Positions 29,372 to 38,136 of a DNA stretch of 38,863 nucleotides are shown here, one piece after another. Under the pieces are notes generated by a model, which was not told the origin of the DNA, made no database searches, and worked only from the letters and a program-made list of their open reading frames with translations. The position numbers and the translations under genes are program-made. Where the stretch lies: positions 1 to 38,863 of the IMG/VR virus record IMGVR_UViG_3300031576_000169. One strand, 5' to 3'. Positions within the stretch are counted from its first letter, which is position 1. Every line of letters starts with the position of its first letter. This DNA is from a virus.

Positions 29372-29812
29372 CTACGTCTTGCTGACTGCCTTGATGCTGA
29401 AGGTGAACGTCGGGGTCGTCCCGGTGATCTTCCACTTGCCCCGCACGACGTCTCCGAAGGTCCGGTAGACCGCCACTGCCTTGGCGGGCGAGGCCGCGAG
29501 CTGATCGACGATGTTCCTGGCCCCGATGGCGGCGGACCCGGAGGCGGCGCTGATCGGCGGGGCCCGGTGGGCTCCTTCGGCGTGGGTCGTGTTCGCGTCG
29601 AGCAGGGCGACTTCGTACGGCAGGTCGTACCACGTGGTGCCGCCGTCGCTCGACGACTGGAGCCAGACCGAGAGGCTGGGGGTGGTCCCGCCGCTGGCGG
29701 TGACGTCGACGAAGGCCACCATCTCGCGGATGCCGGCGACGGCGATGTTTCCCCCGTTCCCGTCAGTGGTCTGCGGCCCGGAAGCCTGGATCTCGAAACG
29801 GGTGGCTGCCAC
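29372..29812 (-). CDS. hypothetical beta-sandwich tail protein
   Basis: 146 residues: MAATRFEIQASGPQTTDGNG, VDVTASGGTTPSLSVWLQSS, GTTWYDLPYEVALLDANT, KWKITGTTPTFTFSIKAVS. The Trp/Tyr-containing GG-TTWYDL pattern is common in phage beta-sandwich proteins that sit near tube genes. May decorate the tube or neck. Confidence 0.6.
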   Translation of the reverse strand: MAATRFEIQASGPQTTDGNGGNIAVAGIREMVAFVDVTASGGTTPSLSVWLQSSSDGGTTWYDLPYEVALLDANTTHAEGAHRAPPISAASGSAAIGARNIVDQLAASPAKAVAVYRTFGDVVRGKWKITGTTPTFTFSIKAVSKT

Positions 29813-29962
29813 CTATGCCCTCCCCTGGAGTGCCGCTAGATCCCCCCAACATGGGGGGGTAGGTTGAACGATCTCGCCCGGGTTGGGGGTGGGGTATCCC
29901 CCCCACGGCCCGCTCCGGGGATCGCGGTTCCTGGAGGCTTTCTTCGCCCCGAATCCTTTCAC
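29813..29962 (-). CDS. 49-residue hypothetical protein
   Basis: MKGFGAKKASRNRDPRSGPW, then GGYPTPNPGEIVQPTPPCWG. GTG at 29962 overlaps the preceding stop as GTGA, and its stop abuts the next gene. Basic then Pro-rich. Tight coupling is the main evidence; function unknown. Confidence 0.45.
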   Translation of the reverse strand: MKGFGAKKASRNRDPRSGPWGGYPTPNPGEIVQPTPPCWGDLAALQGRA

Positions 29963-30444
29963 GGCCTGGCCTTGTTCCAGTAGACCCACGCCTCTATCCC
30001 CACCCCCACCAGCGCTCCGTTGGAATCCCACCCGGCGTCGTTGAAGTCCTCGACCATCAGGACTTGGTAGAGGTCGGCGTCCCCGAAGGGGGGGTTCTTC
30101 ACGGCCTCCGTCATGACCAGCTTCTTGATGTCCGAGACCAGGGCCTCGGCGGAGGTCGCCAGCCCGGCGTCGTCCGGGTTTTCCTCCCCCTCCGTTCGCA
30201 GGAACCCGAAGATCATCAGCGCCAAGACCTGCCGGTAAACCCTTCCCTCCATCTCCTCGATCTTGGAGGTCTCCCCTGGCGGTCGCACGACGAAGACCGC
30301 GGGGGTTTGCTCCGAGGACAGGGTGTCCATCGCCACCAGGTGCCTCGACGTGTACCGCACGTCGAACTGGTACCCGTTCTCGATCCTCAGTGCCTCGAAG
30401 GCGACCCGGATCGCCTCGATGGCGTCCTGCACCGCCCCGGCCAT
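29959..30444 (-). CDS. tail terminator/neck completion protein
   Basis: 161 residues: AVQDAIEAIRVAFEALRIEN at the start, YTSRHLVAMDTLSSEQTPAV, and VGIEAWVYWNK at the end. The alpha-helix plus beta-sheet order and position match minor tail protein U or HK97 gp10/11-type terminators. Its ATG directly follows the gp10-like gene. Confidence 0.6.
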   Translation of the reverse strand: MAGAVQDAIEAIRVAFEALRIENGYQFDVRYTSRHLVAMDTLSSEQTPAVFVVRPPGETSKIEEMEGRVYRQVLALMIFGFLRTEGEENPDDAGLATSAEALVSDIKKLVMTEAVKNPPFGDADLYQVLMVEDFNDAGWDSNGALVGVGIEAWVYWNKARP

Positions 30445-31029
30445 TCATCTCACCGCCAGTGCTGCCCGCGCCCGCTCCCTGAGGTCCCGGGCGATCCGCG
30501 GCTTCTCGTCCTTGAAGGCGGGCCGCAGGTAGGGCATCGCCCGCTGGAAGCGCGGCGGGATGAAGTGCCCGCGGGAGAAGGCGAACGAGCCGTACCCCAC
30601 CTTCTTTGCCCCCCGGGCGGCCTGCTTGTACGTCCCTCGCCTCACCAGGATGGCCCTCGCGACCCGCGCGGCGCCGCCAACCGGCCAGGCCAGCGCCTTC
30701 TTCTTCACCGGCTTGACGAAGAATCCCTTGATCGGGCCGCCGAACTCCAGGAGGGGGGCGTACTCCTTCGCCAGCGCCAGGACCCCCACGATCCCGAGGA
30801 TCCGGTCCTCGCGCTCCTCGACCATGCTGACCACGCTCCTCGACAGCCGCCCGGTCCTGGAGACCGGCTTCCCCGGTTTCCCGAAGGACGACTTCACGCG
30901 GCCGCGGATCGCCACCACGCCGTCGCGGATCGCCCCGAGGGCGGCGGAGCGGAAGGCCCGGCGCTTCGCCTCCAGCGCTCGCAGCGCCCGTTCCCTCCCC
31001 GTCAGGGTGATCGTGATCCGGCTCGGCAT
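30445..31029 (-). CDS. HK97 gp10-like neck/tail completion protein
   Basis: 194 basic residues. TGRERALRALEAKRRAFRSA is followed by KSSFGKPGKPVSRTGRLSRS and LEFGGPIKGFFVKPVKKKAL, the pattern (RTGxLxxS, then LEFGG) of HK97 gp10-like and minor tail Z-type proteins. Joins head and tail. ATG at 31029 directly abuts the connector gene. Confidence 0.8.
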   Translation of the reverse strand: MPSRITITLTGRERALRALEAKRRAFRSAALGAIRDGVVAIRGRVKSSFGKPGKPVSRTGRLSRSVVSMVEEREDRILGIVGVLALAKEYAPLLEFGGPIKGFFVKPVKKKALAWPVGGAARVARAILVRRGTYKQAARGAKKVGYGSFAFSRGHFIPPRFQRAMPYLRPAFKDEKPRIARDLRERARAALAVR

Positions 31030-31656
31030 TTACAGCCTTCCGTCCCAGACCCGGTAAGGGTCGATCAGCCTCCAGTAGTACTTCGGGAAGTCCTCCAGGA
31101 AGGTCACGCTGCGCTGCCCGTCGGCCCGTTGGGAGAAGCCGATCTCCTTGCGGTCGGTGTGCTTCCAGAAGTGGGCCACGGCGTACTTGCAGAACAGCTT
31201 GACCGACTCCGGCATCGGCGGGGCGGCCCCGCCGCCGAACCCTCCGGTGTAGTCGACCTGGATGTTCAGGATGCCCGGCGTCCACACGCCCGGCACCTGG
31301 GTCAGCCGCCCTGCGACCACCGTGTTCCCGGACTGCCGGTAGATGTATCCGGTGTTGTTGTCGATCACGGCGTCCGCTGACACGTCGTACCCTGCCGCGA
31401 CGACCAGGGTGGTGCCGTTCTCCTTCACGACGATCGACATCGAGGAGTCCCGCGGTGGGTTGTCCAACCGGATGGCTCGCAGCCCGCGCCCGTTCTTGCG
31501 CTCGGTGTAGGAGGCGTAGGTGAACTTCCGCGAGCAGTAGTCCTCGGCGGCCTGGGCGACGGCGTTCATGATCGCGGTGATCTCCGGGTCGTGGTCTGAG
31601 GTCTCCTGGAGTTTCAGGTAGGCTTTGGCCTCCTGCAGCGTGAGTATCGTGGCCAT
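31030..31656 (-). CDS. head-tail connector (gp6-like)
   Basis: 208 residues: MATILTLQEAKAYLKLQETS, HDPEITAIMNAVAQAAEDYC, then a beta-rich middle and FLEDFPKYYWRLIDPYR. The LxEAKxxLxL...D..I...I..A opening is the hallmark of phage head-tail connector proteins forming the ring beneath the portal. The ATG has TGGATGG just upstream and a weak ribosome site. Confidence 0.85.
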   Translation of the reverse strand: MATILTLQEAKAYLKLQETSDHDPEITAIMNAVAQAAEDYCSRKFTYASYTERKNGRGLRAIRLDNPPRDSSMSIVVKENGTTLVVAAGYDVSADAVIDNNTGYIYRQSGNTVVAGRLTQVPGVWTPGILNIQVDYTGGFGGGAAPPMPESVKLFCKYAVAHFWKHTDRKEIGFSQRADGQRSVTFLEDFPKYYWRLIDPYRVWDGRL

Positions 31657-31675
31657 CCAGGGGGCACCCTCCTTC

Positions 31676-32023
31676 TCAGGCGACCTTCATCTCGCCGCGC
31701 CGGATCAGTTCGGCGGCGTGGCCCCGGCGCATGACGTAGGTGCCGTCCCCCTTGTTCTTCCGGTAGATCACCCCGGCGAAGGCGACGTCCCCGCTGATGC
31801 GCCCCTCGGCCTCGTTCGCCCAGCGCACCTTGAGGGAGCCCTCTTCCTTCAGGAGCTTCTCCTCGCTTTCCACGAGCCGGTCCTGCAGGTGCTTGGCTTC
31901 CTGGCGCTCCTGCTCTTCGTCGGTGAACTCGACCCCGGATGCTGGGTTTTCTGGCAACTCGTCTCCTTCGAGGGCCGTCACAGTCCTCCCGTCCAGCTCG
32001 CCCTCGGCTTTCTTCTTCGCCAT
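31676..32023 (-). CDS. hypothetical head-region protein
   Basis: 115 residues: MAKKKAEGELDGRTVTALEG, then a helical Glu/Lys-rich stretch (QERQEAKHLQDRLVESEEKL) and GRISGDVAFAGVIYRKNKGD. GGAAAGGAGG precedes the ATG. Located between capsid and connector, like head completion or decoration proteins; no firm family. Confidence 0.65.
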   Translation of the reverse strand: MAKKKAEGELDGRTVTALEGDELPENPASGVEFTDEEQERQEAKHLQDRLVESEEKLLKEEGSLKVRWANEAEGRISGDVAFAGVIYRKNKGDGTYVMRRGHAAELIRRGEMKVA

Positions 32024-32049
32024 CCCTTCCTCCTTTCCGGGTCCCGCGG

Positions 32050-32085
32050 GGGGCGGGGAGTCCCAGTCCGGTAACTCCCCGCCCC
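32050..32085 (-). terminator. strong hairpin after the capsid gene
   Basis: A perfect 12-bp stem, GGGGCGGGGAGT 32050-32061 with its complement at 32074-32085, loop 12 nt, 26 bases past the capsid stop. No T-run follows. It may protect the capsid mRNA 3' end or give partial attenuation, boosting capsid relative to distal genes. Confidence 0.5.
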
Positions 32086-32110
32086 TTCTGCCGGCTCGCG
32101 TTTGGTAGAC

Positions 32111-33586
32111 CTACCCGAACAGCACGTTGTGCAGGAGGCCCGTGCCGGCCGGGAAGTAGTCCTTGACGACCTCGTCCGCACGCACGTCGAACTCGGACAC
32201 CGGCCCGCTCGCCGCCGTGATGGCGTAGTCGATCTGCTCCCACCCGTAGGCGGCCGCGACCTCGAACGGGGTCGTGATGTTCGCCATCGGGTAGGGGATC
32301 TTCGTCGGGAGCAGGATGATCATCCCGCCCGGGAGCCACGGGAGCACGTTCACCGCGCACCGCTTCCCGGTGACCGCGTTGATGACGAATCCCGCGTGGT
32401 AGCCCTGGGTGAGGTCCAGCCGGTTCTCCCCGGTCGGGCTCACGAAGATCGTCGGACCGCCGCCGGCGCTGATCGAGAGCCGGGTTATGTTGCGCGAGTC
32501 CACACCCCCGACGAGGATGTCGAACTCGTCGATCTTTCCGGTGTCCCAGAGCGACTGGAAGCCGTCCTGGATCTGGACGATCTCTCCGCCCGTCCCGGTG
32601 AGCACCCCGGCGACGTTCTTCTTGTAGGCGCTCGCGTCCGCGAAGGTCAGCGGCACGATGCCGTCGAAGATGTTCGTGTCGGCCGAGGAGTCTCCAGCCG
32701 TCGCCACGGCGCCGCCGCCCGTGACCGAAGTCAGGGTGATGTTGGCTTGGGTCACCACGACCTCGACGAGGGCCGCCCCCACCCCGACCGCCCGGCAGGC
32801 GACCGCGTAACCCGCGGCCCCGTTCACCGGGGTCCAAGTGATCTTCAGGGCGTCGTTGGCCGCGACCGCCGCGCTGATCACGTTGGTCGAGAACACGGCC
32901 ACCCCGTCGGTCGCGGGGTTGATGTTGGCGTGCCCGGTGCCGTTGCCCGCGATCTTGGCGTCGGTGCCGTCGTAGACCCCGGGGCGGTCGACCGTGATCC
33001 GGTTCATCGCCATCAGGGTGAGCGCCGCCACGCGGACGTTGTACCCGGCCGCGTCCGCCGCCAGGGATCCCTGCGCGACCCGCACCGCGGCGACGACTCC
33101 GGTCACCGTGGCGAGGGCGGTCCGGTTGCCCCCGATGATGGCCTGCTCTTCGAGCTTCATCGCGAGCAGCAGGGTGTTCGCGACCTCCTTCGCCTTCACG
33201 TCCTCGAAGCCCTGGCCTTCGGCGATCGCCTTCCGGGTGACGGATCCGCGAGTACCGACCTCTCGGTAGGTCGCGGACTTCGAGACCACGGTCGTGGCGA
33301 TGGCATTGGCCGACGCGGACTCCGTCGTGGAGAACTTGGCGTTCTGCACCACCGCCGTGATCGCCTTCCATTGCACGGCCGTCGCCCCTGGCTGGGTCTT
33401 CCTCGGGATGCGCTGGCGCCATGGGCTCATCAGGGCGACGAGCTGCTTGGCGGGCGCTTCCAGGACGATCCCGGTCAGGCCGGTGGCGACGGTGATCGCC
33501 TTGCGCATCGAGGGGTCGGCCCACGCCAATTTGGTGGCTTCCGCCGCCTTGGCGAGGGATTCCTCGGAAATCCTCAGTTGGTCCAC
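32111..33586 (-). CDS. major capsid protein (HK97 fold) with Ig/FN3-like insertion
   Basis: 491 residues, long for this family. The N-terminal part (MDQLRISEESLAKAAEATKL, NTLLLAMKLEEQAIIGGN) and C-terminal part (TRLSISAGGGPTIFVSPTGE, LPWLPGGMIILLPTKIPYPM) look like an HK97-type capsid subunit. Residues about 246-292 (ALKITWTPVNGAAGYAVACR) resemble a fibronectin-III-type beta domain inserted into it. It forms the icosahedral shell. A terminal GTG or TTG extension is not supported; ATG at 33586 has GAGGCAACA upstream. Confidence 0.85.
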   Translation of the reverse strand: MDQLRISEESLAKAAEATKLAWADPSMRKAITVATGLTGIVLEAPAKQLVALMSPWRQRIPRKTQPGATAVQWKAITAVVQNAKFSTTESASANAIATTVVSKSATYREVGTRGSVTRKAIAEGQGFEDVKAKEVANTLLLAMKLEEQAIIGGNRTALATVTGVVAAVRVAQGSLAADAAGYNVRVAALTLMAMNRITVDRPGVYDGTDAKIAGNGTGHANINPATDGVAVFSTNVISAAVAANDALKITWTPVNGAAGYAVACRAVGVGAALVEVVVTQANITLTSVTGGGAVATAGDSSADTNIFDGIVPLTFADASAYKKNVAGVLTGTGGEIVQIQDGFQSLWDTGKIDEFDILVGGVDSRNITRLSISAGGGPTIFVSPTGENRLDLTQGYHAGFVINAVTGKRCAVNVLPWLPGGMIILLPTKIPYPMANITTPFEVAAAYGWEQIDYAITAASGPVSEFDVRADEVVKDYFPAGTGLLHNVLFG

Positions 33587-33616
33587 TGTTGCCTCCCTAT
33601 GCCTGCGTCTCGGGGA

Positions 33617-35401
33617 CTATCCCCGCGCCGCGGCGTTCAGCGTCCTCACCGACAGCTCGACCGACTTGCGGATCAGCCTCTCCTTCACGTCCGGGTCACT
33701 TTCTTCCTCGGCCATCTTCTGGAGGGCTTCCGCGGTCAGCGCCGCGCCGTCAACCGCGGGGCGAACCGTCGCCCCGAGGGTCTTGTCGGGAGCCGTCACC
33801 GGCCTCCCGATGCTTGCTGGCTGGGACTCCACCTTCTTCAGCCTGGCGTCCTGGGAATCCATCGCGGCCTTGATGCCCTTGAGGACTTCCCCGACCCCTG
33901 CCATGCCCTTGACGGCCGAGTCCACGGCTTCGAGATACTTCTTGATCGCCGGGTCCGTCAGCTTCTGGCCCGGCGGGTGTGCGCTGATGTCGGCACCGGC
34001 CCCCGCGTCCGGCTCCACGATCGTCGGCTTGCCTCCTGGCTTGTCCCCCATGTCGGGCTCCGCGGTCGTGGGTTTCTGCCCCGGGACCTTGCCCCCACCG
34101 ACGTCGGGCTCGGCCGCCACGGGTTTTTCCATGTCTCCGACGCCGATGTGCCCCTTCTCCTCGGTTCCGGTCTGCTTCTCGGTCTCCTCCTCCGGAGGTT
34201 TCTCTTCGGCCGGGGGCTTTTCCTCCGCCTCCTCGGCCTTGCAGGTCCCGCCCTTGCATTTTGCGCCCATCAGGTAGGTCGCCCGGGTGAGCCCGTGGCC
34301 CATCTCGTGCATGGCTCCGAGGTTCTCCTGCATCTCTTTGTCGTCGAGTACTTTCTCGAGTTGGGCGGACGTGAGGTTCTTCCTCAGGGCCTCCAGCTTC
34401 GCCAGCATCGCCTTGACCTCTCCTGCCACGGCTCCCTCCTTGGCGGTCAACCCGCGGAGCTGCTGCTGCAGCTCGTTGTAGACGAAGGACAGCATCGATT
34501 CCGCGGCGGCCGTGAGGTTCGCCACGTCGGCCCGCTGTTCTTCGTTGAACCCCGCTTCGAGCCCCGGCATCCCGAGTGTCTCGTACAGCTCGCTTTCGAT
34601 GGCGTAGCAGATGTCCTCCAGCGCCTTCAGCGCCGGCATGATCGAGGGTGCCTCGTTGCGGTACTTCTTCAGCCGGCCTTCGAGGATCTTCCCCATCCTG
34701 GTCCGGGTCGCGACCTTCCTCGACATTGCCACGGCGGCGGCCACCCGCTTCTGGAACTCCTCGTCGCCGGCGCTCGGCTCCATCCCCTTGAGGGAAGCGG
34801 TGCAAACGGCGTAGGCGTTGTCGGCGGATCCCTCGGCTTCGACCTGGCGCACGCAGGAGTCGAAGCGCTCGTCGCTCACCCCCGGGACCGAGGATTCCTT
34901 CCCTGGCTTCCCGTCCGTCGCCTTGACCACGGTGAACACGCTGGACGGGGAGGCGGGGTTGTCGACCAGGGAGACCTCCACCAGGTCGTAGTCTTCGATC
35001 ACGTTGACGACCTTGTTTCCTCGCTTCGTGCGCCTCGTCTTGGTGGGGTTCCCGCCGATGCTGAATCCCGTGTAGACCCGCTCCTTCGTCTTCTCCCATG
35101 CGGCGTCGTCCACCACCTTCGCGCCGATGAAGATCGCCCGCTTTTCTTCCTCAGGGGCCCAGGCGATCATCTTGCCGGCGGCGATCGGCTGGTGCATTTC
35201 GCGGATGTTCCCGAGGCTCATGCCGCCGGTGGCCTTCTCGAACTCCTCTGCCCATTTGGAGAAGGCCCGCTTGGAGCCGGCGAAGGCGACGATCTCTCCC
35301 TGCTTGTCGATCTCCTCGACGGTGGAGTATCCCCAGACCTCGCGGCGCTCCTCGTCGATCTTGACGATGGGAACGTGGAACCTGAGTCCGGCAGCGTTCA
35401 A
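33617..35401 (-). CDS. XkdF-like prohead protease fused to scaffold-like region
   Basis: 594 residues. The N-terminal protease domain has YSTVEEIDKQGEIVA, MHQPIAAGKMIAW, RVYTGFSIGGNPTKT and LVEVSLVDNPASPSS, as in XkdF/HK97-type serine proteases. A DSCVRQVEAEGSADNAYAVC segment and long helices (about 240-380) follow, then three EPD-x-G/PGxKPT repeats and a charged C-terminal helix, suggesting an internal scaffold. It should process and shape the capsid. The start is a TTG at 35401 with AGGGAA upstream; no better start is visible. A terminator precedes the gene. Confidence 0.8.
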   Translation of the reverse strand: MNAAGLRFHVPIVKIDEERREVWGYSTVEEIDKQGEIVAFAGSKRAFSKWAEEFEKATGGMSLGNIREMHQPIAAGKMIAWAPEEEKRAIFIGAKVVDDAAWEKTKERVYTGFSIGGNPTKTRRTKRGNKVVNVIEDYDLVEVSLVDNPASPSSVFTVVKATDGKPGKESSVPGVSDERFDSCVRQVEAEGSADNAYAVCTASLKGMEPSAGDEEFQKRVAAAVAMSRKVATRTRMGKILEGRLKKYRNEAPSIMPALKALEDICYAIESELYETLGMPGLEAGFNEEQRADVANLTAAAESMLSFVYNELQQQLRGLTAKEGAVAGEVKAMLAKLEALRKNLTSAQLEKVLDDKEMQENLGAMHEMGHGLTRATYLMGAKCKGGTCKAEEAEEKPPAEEKPPEEETEKQTGTEEKGHIGVGDMEKPVAAEPDVGGGKVPGQKPTTAEPDMGDKPGGKPTIVEPDAGAGADISAHPPGQKLTDPAIKKYLEAVDSAVKGMAGVGEVLKGIKAAMDSQDARLKKVESQPASIGRPVTAPDKTLGATVRPAVDGAALTAEALQKMAEEESDPDVKERLIRKSVELSVRTLNAAARG

Positions 35402-35423
35402 TCTGTGATTCCCTGTCGTCGCT

Positions 35424-35468
35424 CCGAAAAGAAAGGGGCCGCCCGGGTGTTCGGCCCCGAACGGCCCC
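35424..35468 (-). terminator. intrinsic terminator between portal and protease genes
   Basis: On the minus strand GGGGCCG (35468-35462) pairs with CGGCCCC (35441-35435), with an inner TTCGG/CCGAA stem, followed by TTTCTTTT (35434-35427). This is the only hairpin with a clear T-rich tail found in the window. It lies inside the structural operon, so read-through or a local promoter would be needed. Confidence 0.65.
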
Positions 35469-35529
35469 TGGGTCTCTTCGGTACGTGAAGGGCGCCGAGG
35501 GGATCAGCCCCGCCGCCCGGTAAACCCTG

Positions 35530-38136
35530 CTATTCCTCCATTACCGGCGCGAAGTCGCGCCGGCAGTTCGGATGGCCGAGGGGGTATTCTTCTGCATCCT
35601 CAACCGACCACCGCTGACCGTTCACCCCGGCCTTCATGTCGTCGTGCCCTTCCTTCAAGCACCCTGGTCCGTCGAGGACGCTGACCTTCTCGATGCCGGC
35701 CCCGCGGTACGTATCCACTGTACCACGGTTCAAGGCGAAGCCGACCTCGGTGCGGGCGATCACGTCGGCGCGGGATTCCCAGATGGGCCCGCCCTCCACC
35801 GCGTCCCGCACCTGTTCCAGCGTCCAGCCCTCTTCGAGCCCGCGGGTCAGGGTGTTCTTCACCTGGTCGCGCACGGTGTCGCTGACGTTCCAGCGCGCGT
35901 TGGGGTTGGGCACGATGCTTCCGTCCTCCAGCACCCTCATCCCCAGCAGCTCTGCCCCCCTCTTCTCGGCGTACTCGGTGGCTGCCTCGTCGGTCAGGCC
36001 GAATTGGATCTCGATCCCTCCGGCGTCGGCGGCCAGCGTCTCCCCGTCCAGGTAGGCCTCCGCCAGCGGCCCCTTCAGCGCCTCCGCCAGGACGTCCCAC
36101 CGCATGATGCGGTCCATCTCGGCGTCGTCCGGCTTGTTCGCCTTCGTGACCTTTTCCTCCGTGCCTTGCTGGTACAGGGAAGCGATGTAGATCGCGAGGT
36201 CGTGGGCGCGGTCCTTGAAGTGTTCCAGGCAGGCGCGGCGCACGCGGCGCTCTAGGCGGATGCGGCGGCGGGCCGACACCAGGGGCCGGCGGGCCTTGAC
36301 GAGGGAGCGGAAGGCCCAGGAGACGTCCTCGGGCGTTCGGGCTTCGCACAGGTACTCTGACAGCGCCAGGCGGAGGCCGCCCCATATCGCCCCGCTCTTG
36401 AATTCCCGCGGCCGCTTCCCTTCTTTGACGGCCTTGAGGGCCACCTTCCTCCACTTCCGCAGGTCTTCGGCGGCCGCCTTCTGCTCGGCGGCGGGGATCC
36501 CCGGGATGGCGGCGAGGGCCTCGGCGGCGGTCCCGACTCCCTGCTCCACGCCTTCTCCCGCGACTGCCGGGAGGCGCGGGATCCGCGCCAGCTCTCGGGA
36601 GACCGGCCCCGGCCCGCCCGCGGCTTCTCCTGGCTCAGAGGACGGTTCAGGAAATGCCTCGACGAGGGGCCGGGGTTCCGGCCCCAGAAGCACCATGCTC
36701 TGGCCGGCGAGGTTGAAGCGCGGGGTCCCGGTGGCGTCGAGCCCTTCCTGTGCGCGGACCTCGTCGATGGTGTAGATCCCGGCGTTCACGTAGGCCACGT
36801 TCCGCTGATAGGTGAGGTTCTCGTCCGACGCCTTCTCGCTGGTCCAGATGAAGTGCAGGTCCTGGTAGCCCAGGAAGTCGTTGATCTGCTGGGTCAGGAA
36901 GTCTGCCACGAAGTTTGCCAGCGGCCGCATCCCCGCGTCGGTCTCCCCGATGTCGGCCTGCTCAGAGGTCGCCCGGTTCATCATCTTGGCGATGGGCAGC
37001 GGCGAGACCTGGAAAGCCCAAGCGACGAGCCGGATCAGGTATTCCTCGAACTCGTATGACCAGGTGTCGTGCCCGCGTGGGTTCTCCCCGCCGGTGCCTT
37101 CTCCGCCGGGCATCATGCGTACCTTCTTGCGCTGGGCGTCGCTCCCCGACAGAAGCTCGTCGATGTAGTTCTGGAACTGCGCGATCTGCGACGGGGTCCA
37201 CTCCTCCGGCACCTTCCAGAACATCTCGGGGACGCTGCCCTCGGTGTACCACGCCAGGTAGTGCATCTGCCGGCGCAGGATCAGGTTGAGGGTCAGCATC
37301 ACCCGCTCGACCGGGCTCTGGCCGTAGGTGCTGAAGGTTCGGCCGTTCCTCGGTCGGTAGACCAGCTCGTACTTGGGGTTTCCGTCCGGATCGAACGGCT
37401 CGGAATCGTTCCAGGGTCGGGTATACTCGGTCTCGACGCGGCCGATGATGATCTGCTGGTAGGCGGCCTCTGGCGGGTGGGGAGGCATTCCCTTGAAGTC
37501 GATCAGGGGTTTGATGGTCGAGCCGTCAAGGATCGGCAAGCCGATGGGATCCCCCCCCACGGTCCTCCAGCGGTAGACGGCCGGGGCGTCGATGACGAGC
37601 AGCTCCTCGAGGAACCGCGTCAGCCAGCAGGCGAAGTCGTTGTGCGTGTCGGGCCTCTTGAGGAACTGTTTGACCAACTCCGACTCGGCGCTCTTGCTCT
37701 GGGAGACGTGGTCCTTCTCGTGGATGTCCCACTCGAGCCCGAGGAGCTGCTGCTTCACGTCTTCGATGACGATGCGCACCACGTCACAGGAGTCGGCCAT
37801 CGAGCGCAGGATCTGAAACGGCGCCAGCGCTTGGAATTCGGCACGCGGGACGTACGAGATGTTGTAGCCGGCGAACGGGAAAAACTGTCGCGGCTCGCTC
37901 CCCGGCGGGTAGTGGGGTCGCAGGGGGATCGAGGGGGACGGCCAGCGCCCCTCGATCTGCGGCCTGTCGGTGGGGTTCACCGGGTACCAGCCTCCTTCGT
38001 CGTCCGCCACGAGTGCCCTGCCGTCAGGCCCGTAAAGGATCGGCGGGGTCGGTATTTTCTCCGGGAGGATCGGTGGGGTCGGGATGCGGTCCGGGGTGAA
38101 AAGGCGACGACGGTCGACGACGATTGGCGGCGGCAT
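35530..38136 (-). CDS. portal protein fused to MuF-like domain
   Basis: 868 residues. The portal part (about 60-530) has YNISYVPRAEFQALAPFQIL, TFSTYGQSPVERVMLTLNLI, RRQMHYLAWYTEGSVPEMFW and FQVSPLPIAKMMNRATSEQA. The C-terminal part (about 690-868) includes RADVIARTEVGFALNRGTVD with the ARTE motif and HPNCRRDFAPV, characteristic of SPP1 gp7/Mu F-type head morphogenesis proteins. The N-terminus has a tandem IPTPPIL repeat. ATG at 38136 overlaps the preceding stop (TGATG). It forms the DNA entry ring; the MuF part is usually a separate minor capsid protein. Confidence 0.88.
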   Translation of the reverse strand: MPPPIVVDRRRLFTPDRIPTPPILPEKIPTPPILYGPDGRALVADDEGGWYPVNPTDRPQIEGRWPSPSIPLRPHYPPGSEPRQFFPFAGYNISYVPRAEFQALAPFQILRSMADSCDVVRIVIEDVKQQLLGLEWDIHEKDHVSQSKSAESELVKQFLKRPDTHNDFACWLTRFLEELLVIDAPAVYRWRTVGGDPIGLPILDGSTIKPLIDFKGMPPHPPEAAYQQIIIGRVETEYTRPWNDSEPFDPDGNPKYELVYRPRNGRTFSTYGQSPVERVMLTLNLILRRQMHYLAWYTEGSVPEMFWKVPEEWTPSQIAQFQNYIDELLSGSDAQRKKVRMMPGGEGTGGENPRGHDTWSYEFEEYLIRLVAWAFQVSPLPIAKMMNRATSEQADIGETDAGMRPLANFVADFLTQQINDFLGYQDLHFIWTSEKASDENLTYQRNVAYVNAGIYTIDEVRAQEGLDATGTPRFNLAGQSMVLLGPEPRPLVEAFPEPSSEPGEAAGGPGPVSRELARIPRLPAVAGEGVEQGVGTAAEALAAIPGIPAAEQKAAAEDLRKWRKVALKAVKEGKRPREFKSGAIWGGLRLALSEYLCEARTPEDVSWAFRSLVKARRPLVSARRRIRLERRVRRACLEHFKDRAHDLAIYIASLYQQGTEEKVTKANKPDDAEMDRIMRWDVLAEALKGPLAEAYLDGETLAADAGGIEIQFGLTDEAATEYAEKRGAELLGMRVLEDGSIVPNPNARWNVSDTVRDQVKNTLTRGLEEGWTLEQVRDAVEGGPIWESRADVIARTEVGFALNRGTVDTYRGAGIEKVSVLDGPGCLKEGHDDMKAGVNGQRWSVEDAEEYPLGHPNCRRDFAPVMEE

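Noticed and set aside
32102-35488. A 1128-codon open frame on the plus strand
   Set aside because: It lies antisense to the capsid and protease genes, which have clear homology; long antisense frames are expected at this GC content.
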